The notes below the pieces were generated by a model. The model was not told where the DNA came from, searched no databases, and saw only the letters and a list, made by a program, of their open reading frames with translations. A DNA stretch of 64,000 bases, from the NCBI GenBank assembly GCA_963815355.1, contig CAWFGJ010000013.1:372001-436000 (forward strand), written 5' to 3'. Below, piece by piece: positions 55,444 to 64,000 of this stretch (positions are counted from its first letter, which is position 1; the number at the start of each line of letters is the position of its first letter). The stretch is from JAPUEK01 sp963815355. Lineage in GTDB: Bacteria; Pseudomonadota; Alphaproteobacteria; Rhodobacterales; Rhodobacteraceae. Made by a program: the position numbers and the translations under genes.

Positions 55444-55463
55444 TCTGTCGCTGTAACAGCACC

Positions 55464-55496
55464 GGGTCTGACGGGGCGCTTCCCCTCGTCAGACCC
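55464..55496 (+). terminator. Attenuating hairpin between rhaS and rhaT
   Basis: GGGTCTGACG (55464-55473) and CGTCAGACCC (55487-55496) make a 10-bp stem extended by an inner GGG/CCC. It sits in the 77-base gap before the ATPase gene. Such hairpins usually lower expression of the downstream transporter genes relative to the binding protein. Confidence 0.65.
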
Positions 55497-55520
55497 CTCT
55501 CCTTTCCTTGAGGTTTTCCC

Positions 55521-57017
55521 ATGATCCCCGTCCTGTCGCTCCGCGGCATTTCCAAGTCATTTCCGGGCGTCAAAGCGCTTTCGGATGTGAAGCTTGATCT
55601 TTATCCGGGACAGGTTACCGCGCTTGTGGGTGAAAATGGCGCCGGAAAATCGACCATCGTCAAAGTGTTGACGGGCATCTACCAACCCGACACGGGCTCC
55701 ATCACCGTCGACGGAAAAGAGGCGCGGTTCGCAACGCCCGATGCGGCGGCAGCGGCAGGCGTGACGGCGATCCACCAGGAAACCGTGCTGTTTGATGAAC
55801 TGACCGTGGCCGAGAACATTTGGCTGGGCCATGCCCCGCGCGGGGCCTTTGGCCTGATCGACCGGCGCGCGATGCGGATCAAGGCAGCCGAATTGTTGCG
55901 CAGCATCAACGCCAATCTTGATCCCGACGAAAAGCTGAAAGACTTGGGCATTGCGTCAAAGCATCTTGTGGCCATTGCCCGTGCCCTGTCGATCGACGCG
56001 CGGGTAGTCATCATGGATGAGCCGACTGCGGCCTTGTCCCACAAGGAAATCCACGAACTTTACGAACTCGTCGAAACGTTGAAAGAACAGGGCAAAGCGA
56101 TCCTTTTCATCAGCCACAAATTTGATGAAATTTTCCGGATTGCAGACCGCTACACCGTCTTCCGCGACGGCCAGTTTGTCAGCGAAGGTAAAATTTCCGA
56201 GGTCAGTGAGGGCGCGCTTGTTCAGATGATGGTAGGCCGGGCGGTCGATCAGATTTTCCCCACACGCGCCCACAACATCGGCGAAGAAATGCTGCGCGTC
56301 GCGGGCTACAACCACCCGACGGAATTTGCCGACATCGCCTTTACCCTGCGCCGTGGCGAGATCCTGGGCTTTTACGGCTTGGTTGGCGCGGGCCGATCAG
56401 AGGTGATGCAGGCACTTTTCGGGATCACCAAACCGTCTCGCGGCGCCTGCATGGTCAATGGCAAAGCTGCCATCATCCGCTCCACAACCGAGGCCATTGC
56501 CTATGGCATAGTCTACGTTCCCGAGGACCGCGGGCGGCAGGGAGCGGTCAAAGGCTTGCCGATATTCCAGAATGTGACACTCCCGTCCCTTGCCCAAACC
56601 TCGTCCCACGGCTTCCTGCGCCTCGCCGAAGAGTTCAAACTGACACAGGAATATACGCAACGCCTTGATCTGCGTGCGGCGTCGCTCGATCAGGATGTCG
56701 GGCTTCTCTCCGGGGGCAACCAGCAAAAGGTCGTGATTGCGAAATGGCTTGCCACAAAGCCACGGGTGATCATCCTCGACGAACCCACCAAGGGCATCGA
56801 CATCGGCTCAAAGGCGGCCGTGCACGAATTCATGGCGGAACTGGCGTCAGAGGGTCTGGCAGTTATTATGGTCAGTTCAGAGATCCCCGAAATACTCGGC
56901 ATGTCAGACCGGGTTATCGTCATGCGCGAAGGCCGCATCGTCGCCGAAGTCTCTGGTGCCCAGATGACCCCCGAAACACTTGTCCGGGCTGCTGCCGGGA
57001 TCGAGGAGACCGTATGA
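55521..57017 (+). CDS. rhaT: Rhamnose ABC transporter ATP-binding protein
   Basis: 498 aa with two fused ABC domains, typical of sugar importers. First domain: Walker A GENGAGKST, Walker B VVIMDEPTAAL. Second: GLVGAGRSEV, signature LSGGNQQKVVIAKWLA and VIILDEPTKGID. Its stop overlaps rhaP start by 4 bases. Cytosolic side of the inner membrane. Confidence 0.93.
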   Translation: MIPVLSLRGISKSFPGVKALSDVKLDLYPGQVTALVGENGAGKSTIVKVLTGIYQPDTGSITVDGKEARFATPDAAAAAGVTAIHQETVLFDELTVAENIWLGHAPRGAFGLIDRRAMRIKAAELLRSINANLDPDEKLKDLGIASKHLVAIARALSIDARVVIMDEPTAALSHKEIHELYELVETLKEQGKAILFISHKFDEIFRIADRYTVFRDGQFVSEGKISEVSEGALVQMMVGRAVDQIFPTRAHNIGEEMLRVAGYNHPTEFADIAFTLRRGEILGFYGLVGAGRSEVMQALFGITKPSRGACMVNGKAAIIRSTTEAIAYGIVYVPEDRGRQGAVKGLPIFQNVTLPSLAQTSSHGFLRLAEEFKLTQEYTQRLDLRAASLDQDVGLLSGGNQQKVVIAKWLATKPRVIILDEPTKGIDIGSKAAVHEFMAELASEGLAVIMVSSEIPEILGMSDRVIVMREGRIVAEVSGAQMTPETLVRAAAGIEETV

Positions 57018-57982
57018 ACCGTATCCTGAAATCCCGCGAGGCATTGCTGGCGCTGGTCATCATTCTGCTGACGGCGGGGATAGCGTGGCGCTTTCCAGCA
57101 TTCATCTATCCTTCGAACCTCGCGAATGTCTTCAACGACACCGCACCGCTCATCATCCTGGCCATCGGGCAGATGATCGTGATCCTGACAAAATGCATCG
57201 ACCTGTCGGTCACGGCGACCCTTGCGCTGGCGGGTATGATCGCGGCCCTGCTCAATGGCGCGGGCGTACCATTGCCGCTGATCTTGCTTGCGGCGATTGC
57301 AGTGGGTGCTGCCTTGGGCGCGATCAACGGTTTGTTGGTCTGGCAAGTCGGCATCCCCTCGATCGTTGTCACTTTGGGCACCATGACGATTTACCGGGGC
57401 GTCATCTTTCTGATGACCAACGGAAAATGGGTCAACGCGCACCAGATGTCCGACAGCTTTAAGGCGCTGCCGCGCCATGTCATGCTTGGGCTTCCGGTGA
57501 TGAGTTGGATCGCCATCATGCTGATTGGCATTTTCGCCGTCGTGATGAGCCGAACCACCCTTGGCCGCGCCTTTTTTGCCGTCGGCGGCAACCCTCATGC
57601 TGCTGTCTACACAGGGCTGAACGTGGGGCGCACGCAGTTTGCCGCCTTCGTTGTGTCTGGTGCCTTGGCAGGTCTTGGAGGCTATCTTTGGGTCGCGCGC
57701 TACGCAGTCGCCTATGTCGATGTCGCCTCGGGGTTTGAACTTAACGTCATCGCCGCCTGCGTCATTGGAGGCATCTCGATTGCCGGCGGCGTGGGCTCCG
57801 TGGCGGGCGTCGTTCTGGGGGCGATCTTTTTGGGCGTGATCGCCAATGCGCTCCCCGTCATCGGCATCTCACCCTTTTGGCAAATGGCCATTTCCGGCTG
57901 TGCCATCATTCTTGCCGTCACCTTCAACGCCAGCCAGTCCCGCGTGAAGGGCCGCATCATTCTCAAGCAGGCAGAAGCATGA
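57014..57982 (+). CDS. rhaP: Rhamnose ABC transporter permease
   Basis: 322 aa, about eight to ten helices. Conserved BPD_transp_2-type segments NGLLVWQVGIPSIVVTLGTMTIYRG and AVGGNPHAAVYTGLN (EAA-like loop). ATG inside the rhaT stop; overlaps rhaQ at its end by 4 bases. The frame is open far upstream but this start gives the membrane N-terminus MNRILKSREALLALVIIL. Confidence 0.92.
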   Translation: MNRILKSREALLALVIILLTAGIAWRFPAFIYPSNLANVFNDTAPLIILAIGQMIVILTKCIDLSVTATLALAGMIAALLNGAGVPLPLILLAAIAVGAALGAINGLLVWQVGIPSIVVTLGTMTIYRGVIFLMTNGKWVNAHQMSDSFKALPRHVMLGLPVMSWIAIMLIGIFAVVMSRTTLGRAFFAVGGNPHAAVYTGLNVGRTQFAAFVVSGALAGLGGYLWVARYAVAYVDVASGFELNVIAACVIGGISIAGGVGSVAGVVLGAIFLGVIANALPVIGISPFWQMAISGCAIILAVTFNASQSRVKGRIILKQAEA

Positions 57983-58983
57983 CCAGTCCACTGACCCAAC
58001 GCGAGGCGCGCATTGTTCCAGATCGGTTGCATTCCTCGTTTAGTCGGGGCCTGCGGTCGTGGGAGGCACTTTTATTTGTCGTCCTCGTGCTGGTCTTCAC
58101 GGCCAATTCGTTTGCCTCGCCCTATTTCCTGAACGTCTGGAACTTGTCTGACGCCACCTTCAACTTTACCGAAAAGGCGATGATCGCCTTTGCGATGGCC
58201 ATGCTGATCATCGCGGGCGAAATTGACCTTTCCGTCGCCTCGATCATCGCGCTCGCCTCAACGGCCATGGGTCTGGCGATGACAGCGGGGGCAGACACGC
58301 CCCTGATCGTTTGCGCGGGCCTTCTGACAGGCGTGCTTTGCGGGGCCATCAACGGTGCTTTTGTGTCGGGACTTGGCCTGCCCTCGATCGTGGTAACAAT
58401 CGGCACGATGAGCCTGTTTCGCGGGATATCCTATATTATTCTTGGGGATCAGGCCTATACGGGCTACCCCAAATCTCTTGCCTTCTTCGGGCAAGGCTAC
58501 GTCTGGTGGGTGTTTTCGTTTGAGTTCGTGCTCTTTGCCGTCGCGGCTTTGGCCTTCTACATCCTGTTGCACCGCACCAGCTTCGGTCGGGCGGTTTTTG
58601 CCATTGGGAACAATGCCACAGCGGCGCAATTTGCGGGCCTGCGCGTGGCGCGCATCCGCTTTTCGCTGTTTCTACTGACGGGCTTGATGTCGGGGATCGC
58701 AGCAGTCTGCCTGACGTCGCGGCTCGGTTCCACCCGCCCCTCAATTGCAACGGGGATGGAGTTGGAAATCGTCACCATGGTCGTGCTGGGCGGGGTCAAC
58801 ATTCTGGGCGGGTCGGGCAGTATTCCCGGTGTGGTTCTTGCGGCCTTTATCATGGGCTGCGTGACCTTCGGCTTTGGCCTGCTCAATGTACCGGGCATTG
58901 TGATGAGCATCTTCCTTGGCCTGTTGCTGATCAGTGTGATCGCCATCCCGCGCCTCTTGGCGCGACGCACGCGGGGTAAGTGA
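57979..58983 (+). CDS. rhaQ: Rhamnose ABC transporter permease, second subunit
   Basis: 334 aa, membrane protein paired with RhaP. Segments GAFVSGLGLPSIVVTIGTMSLFRG and AIGNNATAAQFAGLRVARI parallel those of RhaP. Start ATG in the rhaP stop; its stop overlaps rhaU start by one base (TGATG). Confidence 0.92.
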   Translation: MTSPLTQREARIVPDRLHSSFSRGLRSWEALLFVVLVLVFTANSFASPYFLNVWNLSDATFNFTEKAMIAFAMAMLIIAGEIDLSVASIIALASTAMGLAMTAGADTPLIVCAGLLTGVLCGAINGAFVSGLGLPSIVVTIGTMSLFRGISYIILGDQAYTGYPKSLAFFGQGYVWWVFSFEFVLFAVAALAFYILLHRTSFGRAVFAIGNNATAAQFAGLRVARIRFSLFLLTGLMSGIAAVCLTSRLGSTRPSIATGMELEIVTMVVLGGVNILGGSGSIPGVVLAAFIMGCVTFGFGLLNVPGIVMSIFLGLLLISVIAIPRLLARRTRGK

Positions 58984-59297
58984 TGCAACGATACGCGTTT
59001 AAAATGCGACTCAATCCGGGTTGCGAAGCAGAGTACAAACGGCGCCATGACGCGATCTGGCCAGAGCTGGTCGATCTGCTGCATGAGGCAGGCGTGTCGG
59101 ATTATTCGATCTTCCTAGACCCCGAAACGCTGGTGCTGTTTGGCATGCTGCTGCGCAGAGACGATCACGGGATGGATGATTTGCCCACCCACGCACTGAT
59201 GCAGCGCTGGTGGGCCCATATGGCCGATATCATGGAGACCCACGCCGACAATTCGCCGGTCTCCAGCCCCCTCGTCAATCTTTTCTACATGAAATGA
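58983..59297 (+). CDS. rhaU: L-rhamnose mutarotase
   Basis: 104 aa, interconverts alpha and beta anomers of L-rhamnose. From the ATG at 58983 the catalytic His falls at H22 (EYKRRHDAIWPEL), as in the E. coli enzyme, which supports this start over the GTG one codon earlier. Also YSIFLDPETLVLFG and WWAHMADIME. Overlaps rhaK by 4 bases. Confidence 0.93.
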   Translation: MQRYAFKMRLNPGCEAEYKRRHDAIWPELVDLLHEAGVSDYSIFLDPETLVLFGMLLRRDDHGMDDLPTHALMQRWWAHMADIMETHADNSPVSSPLVNLFYMK

Positions 59298-60664
59298 AGC
59301 ACATCGCCGTCATCGACATTGGCAAGACCAACGCAAAACTCGCGCTGGTGGATCTGGCGCAACGTGCCGAAATCGCGGTTCTTACCCGCCCTAATCCCGC
59401 GATCCAAACCGGCCCCTACCCGCATTTCGATACCGACGGGATCTGGGACTTCCTTTGCGCCGGCCTTGCAGAATTCCAATCACGCCACGGAATAGACGGA
59501 ATCTCGATCACCACGCACGGCGCTTGTGCCGCTTTGCTGACCGCCGACGGCACCCTTGCGACGCCGGTTCTGGATTATGAACATCGCGGGCCGGATGATA
59601 CCCGCGCTGCATATGACCTGCTGCGCCCCGACTTCGCAGAAACCGGTTCGGCGAGGCTGCCAATGGGGTTGAACCTTGGCGCGCAACTCTTCTGGCTGTT
59701 TGAGCAGGACGCCAGCCTGAAGGCCCGCACATCCAAAATCGTGACCTGGCCACAATACTGGGGCTTCCGCCTGACGGGCAATCTTGCGTCTGACCTTTGC
59801 TCCATTGGCTGCCACACCGATTTGTGGAACCCCTATCTGGCGACTTGGTCCAGTTTGGTTGACCGGCTTCGCCTTGAGGACATCATGGCCCCGCCGCAGA
59901 AACCTTCCCAAATCCTCGGGGTGCTGTTGCCGGAATTGCAATCTCGGCTTGGTCTTTTGGCGGTGCCGGTTCTGACGGGTATTCACGACAGCAACGCCTC
60001 ACTGGTGCCCTACCTGACAGAGCCTGCCCCGTTTTCAGTCGTCTCTACAGGCACTTGGGTGATCGCAATGGCAATGGGTGGCAAGAGTGTGCCACTTGAC
60101 CCAAGCCGTGACGTCTTGGTCAACGTGAACGCATTGGGCCACGCGGTCCCCTCAGCCCGCTTCATGGGCGGGCGGGAGTATGAGTTGATCTCACAGGGGC
60201 ACGCACCTTCGGCGACACAAACCGATGCGTCCCGCGTTTTGGCGCGCAGCCTTATGTTGCTGCCCTCGGTTGTTCAGGGCAGCGGGCCATTTCCACGGCT
60301 TCAAATGCACTGGACGGATAGCAGCCGTGATGATGCCGAATCCGAAGTCGCTTTGGGCTACTACCTGGCGCTGATGACTGCGGAATGTTTGGAAAGCATC
60401 GGCGCACAAGGGCCAATCCGAATTGAGGGGCCATTTTCGGTAAACCCTTGGTATTGCAGCATGTTGAATGCCGCGACAGGCCGCGAAACGCGCACGTCGA
60501 CCGCGCGGACAGGCACCGCGATCGGGGCAGCACTGTTGTTTCTGCCACAAACGGCAGAACCTGCACCGCAGACACCGCCCCCGCCAACGCCGAGTGGTGG
60601 CCTTAAGGCCTATGCACAGAAATGGGCCGCGCTGGTCAAATCGCGCGCACCAACACATCCCTAG
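59294..60664 (+). CDS. rhaK: Rhamnulokinase-type FGGY carbohydrate kinase
   Basis: Phosphorylates rhamnulose before the aldolase step. 456 aa, FGGY family: VIDIGKTNAKLALVD at the N-terminus (phosphate 1 motif), GIHDSNASLVPYL, STGTWVIAM, and an adenosine-binding C-terminus (GTAIGAALLF). In R. leguminosarum RhaK is also needed for transport. It ends in a 4-base tail-to-tail overlap with the histidine kinase gene. Confidence 0.9.
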   Translation: MKHIAVIDIGKTNAKLALVDLAQRAEIAVLTRPNPAIQTGPYPHFDTDGIWDFLCAGLAEFQSRHGIDGISITTHGACAALLTADGTLATPVLDYEHRGPDDTRAAYDLLRPDFAETGSARLPMGLNLGAQLFWLFEQDASLKARTSKIVTWPQYWGFRLTGNLASDLCSIGCHTDLWNPYLATWSSLVDRLRLEDIMAPPQKPSQILGVLLPELQSRLGLLAVPVLTGIHDSNASLVPYLTEPAPFSVVSTGTWVIAMAMGGKSVPLDPSRDVLVNVNALGHAVPSARFMGGREYELISQGHAPSATQTDASRVLARSLMLLPSVVQGSGPFPRLQMHWTDSSRDDAESEVALGYYLALMTAECLESIGAQGPIRIEGPFSVNPWYCSMLNAATGRETRTSTARTGTAIGAALLFLPQTAEPAPQTPPPPTPSGGLKAYAQKWAALVKSRAPTHP

Positions 60665-63315
60665 ACTGCGGCATCGCCCCCTTGGGCGCCATAAATCTCT
60701 AACTCTTGCAGGGTCGCGCCAAGGGTCTTCTTAAGCGGCGCCATTGCCTCTGCCAAGGCACTTGCCTCACCCCGCTTGAGGCTGGTTTCCAACGTTGCAA
60801 GTTTCTGCCGCAACGCCGCAGCCCCAAAGACCCCCGCCGAACCCGCAAGCGAATGAACAATTCTGATCGTCTCGCTGGCAAGCGGTTGGCGATCTGGTTC
60901 GGCGATCTGGCTCATCGCAAGATGGGCGCTTTCCGCGAAGGATTTCATAAGATCCTCCAGCGTCTCGGCCCCGAGATCTTCGCGCAAAGCGATGAGCACC
61001 TCATGCAAAACCAAAGGCCGCTCGTCGGCTTTGGCCCCTGCCGGTTCACCCTGCGGTTCGGGCAACGTCTCGGTGATCGCCAAAGGCGTCGCGGCCATGA
61101 CCTTTGTGATCATCTCTTGCAGCCCGTCCCGAGACAAGGGCTTGATCAGCACATCGGTCATACCGGCCGCGCGGAAGCGCTGGCGCTCGTCATGCATGGC
61201 AAGGGCAGTGACCGCGACAATCGGCACATCTGCCGAAGCCCCCCTGCCCGCCCGAATTTCCTTGGTCGCTTGCATCCCGTCTTTGACGGGCATCGAGATA
61301 TCCATAAGGATCAAATCGAAATGATGCCCATCGGCGGCATGAACCCCTTCTTCGCCGTCCTGCGCCTCGGTCACCTTGTGGCCCAGTTTTTGCAGGTTGG
61401 TGCGCAAAAGCATCCGGTTGATGGGATTATCTTCCACGATCAGGACATCCAAGGCGGCTTTCGTCGGGGATTGCTCATCCACTTCCGCCGCAACCGTTGG
61501 CATTGCCAGAATGCTTGGCAAATCCGCATCGGCGACACGCTCAAAAGGCAAGCGCACCCAGAACATGCTGCCCTGACCCAAGTCGCTCTGCGCCCCAATC
61601 TCACCGCCCATGGCCGCGGCAAGACGCCGGGTAATCGACAGGCCCAGCCCAGTCCCGCCAGACTTGCGCGAATAAGAGGCATCCAACGTCACAAAATCTT
61701 CGAATATCCGCTCCAGATCTTCGGGCTTGATACCGATGCCTGTATCCGTGACTCGCAGTTCGGTCAGGTTGGAATTGTCGAGATGTTCAACCTCAACGAA
61801 AATCTCGCCGTTCCGGGTGAACTTGTTCGCATTGCCGACAAGGTTCAGCAATATCTGACGCAACCGGGTCGGGTCTGACAGCACGTAGCATTGGTTTTCA
61901 GGCGGCAACTGCATGCGCAACCGGTTCTGGTTGGCTTGCGCGACCACACGCTGGCTGTCCAGCGTCTCCTCAACCAGCGCCCGCAGATTAACCGGGTGGC
62001 TTTCGATCGGCATCTTACCGGATTCCAGCCGCGAGATATCCAGAACATCATTCACATGATGCAAAAGCAAATGGCCCGAGGATTCCGCGACCCGGATTAG
62101 CTCACGCTGCGGGGGCTTGAGGTCAGAGTCCTGTAGCAACTCCAGCGTTCCAAGCAAACCGTGAAGCGGCGTGCGCATCTCGTGGCTCATAACCGCAAGA
62201 AGGTCCGCCTTTGCGCGTTCACCGGCAAGCGCCTTGTCGCGGGCATCCAGCAACTCCCGCTCTGCAGCAACCTGCAAGGACAGATCGCGCAGAAAGCAGA
62301 TGAAGATCTCCCCGCGGTCCGATTCAGCGCTCGACAGCGTCAGCTCTGCGGGGAACACCTCGCCCGACTTGCGTAGCGCCTCCAGCCGGATCCGCCCCTG
62401 CCCCGTCACGTGCGCGTCGCCCCCCGCCAGATAGCGCTTCATGCCGGCGCGGTGGGCTGCGCGCAGGTGCTCCGGGATGACCAGTTCCGCTAGGTCCTGC
62501 CCAACCATTTCTGACCGAAGGTAGCCAAAAATATCCTCTGCCGCCCCGTTGAATGCCAGCACGGTGCCTTTGGTGTCCGCAACGATGATTGCGTCCAGTG
62601 ACGTCGCAATGATCGCTTCTTGACGCCGCAATGACAGCAAATTTTCACGCACAACCAGCCGATTTGCACGGTCAAACCACAAAAGAAGAACGACAAACCC
62701 CACCAAAAGCGCGACCAAAAGCGCCGTCATGTATGCAAGATATCGCATCGTCAGAACGATGCCTTCCCGCTCAGCATCCGCGCGATGTGCAAATACCTCC
62801 AGCCCGGACAGCGAGATGGTCCGCGAGGCTTCCCGCAAACGTCCAAGCTCTTGGTCGATAACGGGCAAAGACGCTTCAAGCGCGATTTCAGGCCCGTCAA
62901 TGATCGACGCGAAACGGTTCAGAAAGCCCCAAAGCTCATTGCTGGCCGCTTGCACTTTCGGTTCTTCCCGCAGCGGTGCGAAAAGCTCGCTTGCCGAGAC
63001 CAGATTCATCCGGCTGTAAAAGACGTCAAACCGCCGCTTGACCTCCGCCACCGAGCCGGTCCCCGCCGCATTATCGGCAACCGCTTTCGCCAGGGTCAGA
63101 AACTCGACATCAACCTGCGAAATCGTCCATTGGATGTTGTCAGAACTCGCGGTCGCCAGGGCTTGGATCTTGCGATTGACGTCGAGCGCCAAAGACCCGA
63201 TGCCAAAGACACAAATCACGACCGTCAACCAAATGATCGACAAAAGTGCTGATCGCGGCAGCCCCCCAAGTGCCACGCGCAAATTCCGAGGGACCGACAC
63301 CAAATGCTCCGTCAT
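60661..63315 (-). CDS. Hybrid sensor histidine kinase (PAS, HK, REC, Hpt)
   Basis: 884 aa. Two membrane helices (about 25-44 and 191-213) flank a 145-residue periplasmic sensor. PAS about 232-350, HisKA with H378 (SHEMRTPLHG), ATPase boxes N495 (NLVGNANKFT), DTGIG, GGTGLGL, receiver with D672 (LILMDISMP), and Hpt with H821 (HSLAGSAG). A full internal phosphorelay is encoded, so an output regulator must lie elsewhere. 10 bases after the molybdopterin-domain gene, same strand, probably one transcript. Confidence 0.93.
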   Translation of the reverse strand: MTEHLVSVPRNLRVALGGLPRSALLSIIWLTVVICVFGIGSLALDVNRKIQALATASSDNIQWTISQVDVEFLTLAKAVADNAAGTGSVAEVKRRFDVFYSRMNLVSASELFAPLREEPKVQAASNELWGFLNRFASIIDGPEIALEASLPVIDQELGRLREASRTISLSGLEVFAHRADAEREGIVLTMRYLAYMTALLVALLVGFVVLLLWFDRANRLVVRENLLSLRRQEAIIATSLDAIIVADTKGTVLAFNGAAEDIFGYLRSEMVGQDLAELVIPEHLRAAHRAGMKRYLAGGDAHVTGQGRIRLEALRKSGEVFPAELTLSSAESDRGEIFICFLRDLSLQVAAERELLDARDKALAGERAKADLLAVMSHEMRTPLHGLLGTLELLQDSDLKPPQRELIRVAESSGHLLLHHVNDVLDISRLESGKMPIESHPVNLRALVEETLDSQRVVAQANQNRLRMQLPPENQCYVLSDPTRLRQILLNLVGNANKFTRNGEIFVEVEHLDNSNLTELRVTDTGIGIKPEDLERIFEDFVTLDASYSRKSGGTGLGLSITRRLAAAMGGEIGAQSDLGQGSMFWVRLPFERVADADLPSILAMPTVAAEVDEQSPTKAALDVLIVEDNPINRMLLRTNLQKLGHKVTEAQDGEEGVHAADGHHFDLILMDISMPVKDGMQATKEIRAGRGASADVPIVAVTALAMHDERQRFRAAGMTDVLIKPLSRDGLQEMITKVMAATPLAITETLPEPQGEPAGAKADERPLVLHEVLIALREDLGAETLEDLMKSFAESAHLAMSQIAEPDRQPLASETIRIVHSLAGSAGVFGAAALRQKLATLETSLKRGEASALAEAMAPLKKTLGATLQELEIYGAQGGDAAV

Positions 63316-63325
63316 CGTCTTGTTT

Positions 63326-63841
63326 TCAGTCTTTTGCCATCAGGCGCGAAAGTTGCCAGATGCTGCGGGAGTAGATGACCTCAGTCTGGTATTCCGGATT
63401 GGAATCAAACGGATAGATAAGCCATATCGGACCCTTGTCGCGCACGGACATCGGCTCCCCGTCCATGAGATACGCCAAGATCGGCCCGCCTTCGACGGCG
63501 TCCGTCATAGGCACGTCAATGGCATAGTCGTTGATCGCAGTCGCTTGCAGCGCACTTGCCTCAATGCCCAGTCTTTCAGTCATGACCAGCAGCGAGACGC
63601 CGGTGAATTCATGTACTCCGTCTGTCCAGGTGGTGCCGGTCGAAAAAACTGTAGCAGGCAGTTGCTTCAACATATCCAGATCAAATTCTGCCGTCTCTCC
63701 CGCATTGGTCACGGCGATCTTGCCGGAAACGGTCAGGATGACGTCACCAGTCGGTGCGTCCAACGGCGCCACATCGGCCAACGCGCCGAGGGCTGCAACC
63801 GATAGTGCGCACGCACCAATCAAGGCGGTCAGATGGTTCAT
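63326..63841 (-). CDS. Periplasmic oxidoreductase molybdopterin-binding-like domain protein
   Basis: 171 aa with signal peptide (NHLTALIGACALSVAALGALA). The mature part resembles the small sulfite-oxidase-type fold: FDLDMLKQLPATVFSTGTTWTDGVHEFTGVSL, AINDYAIDVP, GPILAYLMDGEPMSVRDKGPIWLIYPFD. The usual Mo-ligating Cys is not seen in the mature sequence, so it is probably not a redox enzyme. Encoded directly before the hybrid kinase, suggesting a ligand-binding partner for it. The 159 bases upstream are AT-richer and hold no gene. Confidence 0.78.
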   Translation of the reverse strand: MNHLTALIGACALSVAALGALADVAPLDAPTGDVILTVSGKIAVTNAGETAEFDLDMLKQLPATVFSTGTTWTDGVHEFTGVSLLVMTERLGIEASALQATAINDYAIDVPMTDAVEGGPILAYLMDGEPMSVRDKGPIWLIYPFDSNPEYQTEVIYSRSIWQLSRLMAKD

Positions 63842-64000
63842 ATGCGGCTCCCTAGCAGACGCGCGGACAGGACGGGATCGTTTTTCGCCCTGCACGTCAA
63901 AACGGTTTGAACTATGATCTTTTGTATAGGGAAGGGATGCAATTACAAATCCCCAACTTGGGGTCAAAGCGTGCGTTTGATGGCAGCAAGATAACAAATT

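Noticed and set aside
56744..57013. 90-codon upstream extension of rhaP
   Set aside because: It lies inside rhaT in another frame; the coupled ATG at 57014 gives a normal permease N-terminus.

Overview
The window reads as chromosomal DNA from a marine-type member of the Rhodobacteraceae (Alphaproteobacteria). This rests on high GC, ethylmalonyl-CoA pathway genes, a sdh/mch/mcl2/mdh/suc gene neighbourhood of the Rhodobacter type, a LuxI/LuxR pair, and a DMSP demethylase cluster. No tRNA, rRNA, CRISPR array, phage or transposase gene was recognised. No gap between genes exceeds about 260 bases.

Layout. 1-6012: 3' end of ethylmalonyl-CoA mutase, purine nucleoside phosphorylase, an aldo/keto reductase, a DUF1989 protein, a small membrane protein, and a quorum-sensing block (luxI, luxR and a divergent LuxR-like protein with no DNA-binding domain). 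6091-11683 (minus): succinate dehydrogenase operon sdhCDA...B with four unrelated genes between sdhA and sdhB. 11870-16867: DUF4344 putative metallopeptidase, mesaconyl-CoA hydratase, DUF1737, NnrU, malyl-CoA thioesterase, a small secreted protein and a TSUP transporter. 17078-23884: malate dehydrogenase, a small conserved protein, a C45-type hydrolase, peptidase T, a methyltransferase, a secreted protein and a glycosyltransferase-like protein. 24143-33833: sucC, sucD, sucA, sucB, lpdA, interspersed with small genes. 33837-36589 (minus): hutI-hutH. 36761-42981: copper block (Met/His-rich periplasmic protein, multicopper oxidase, TlpA thioredoxin, YqaA membrane protein, copZ, copA, cueR). 42978-50008: DMSP block (LysR regulator, dmdA, DUF2182, DUF1326, frameshifted dmdB, acuI, dmdD). 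50073-60664: complete L-rhamnose locus (rhaI, rhaD, then divergent rhaRSTPQUK). 60661-63841 (minus): a small periplasmic molybdopterin-domain protein and a hybrid histidine kinase.

How the genes work together. The left half is a central-carbon supercluster. Ethylmalonyl-CoA mutase, mesaconyl-CoA hydratase and malyl-CoA thioesterase belong to the acetyl-CoA assimilation route that feeds malate and succinyl-CoA into the TCA steps encoded alongside (Sdh, Mdh, SucCD, SucAB-Lpd). Two sets of shared cis-elements were seen. A pair of TGTGATCACA palindromes 21 bp apart, with a nearby TGTTTCCGCTA, lies before both sdhC and sucC. A TCTTCCCC-N4-GAAGATC element with 11-bp-period repeats lies before both deoD and lpdA. 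The right half is catabolic and stress accessory content: copper export with two facing CueR-type promoters, DMSP demethylation plus acryloyl-CoA reduction, and rhamnose uptake and breakdown under a DeoR-type regulator.

Most notable: the duplicated TCA operator layout; the deoD/lpdA 11-bp repeat element; the LuxR-like protein lacking its HTH; the one-base frameshift in a C7 tract of dmdB; the Cys-rich DUF1326/DUF2182 pair inside the DMSP operon; and four coupled genes of unknown role between sdhA and sdhB.
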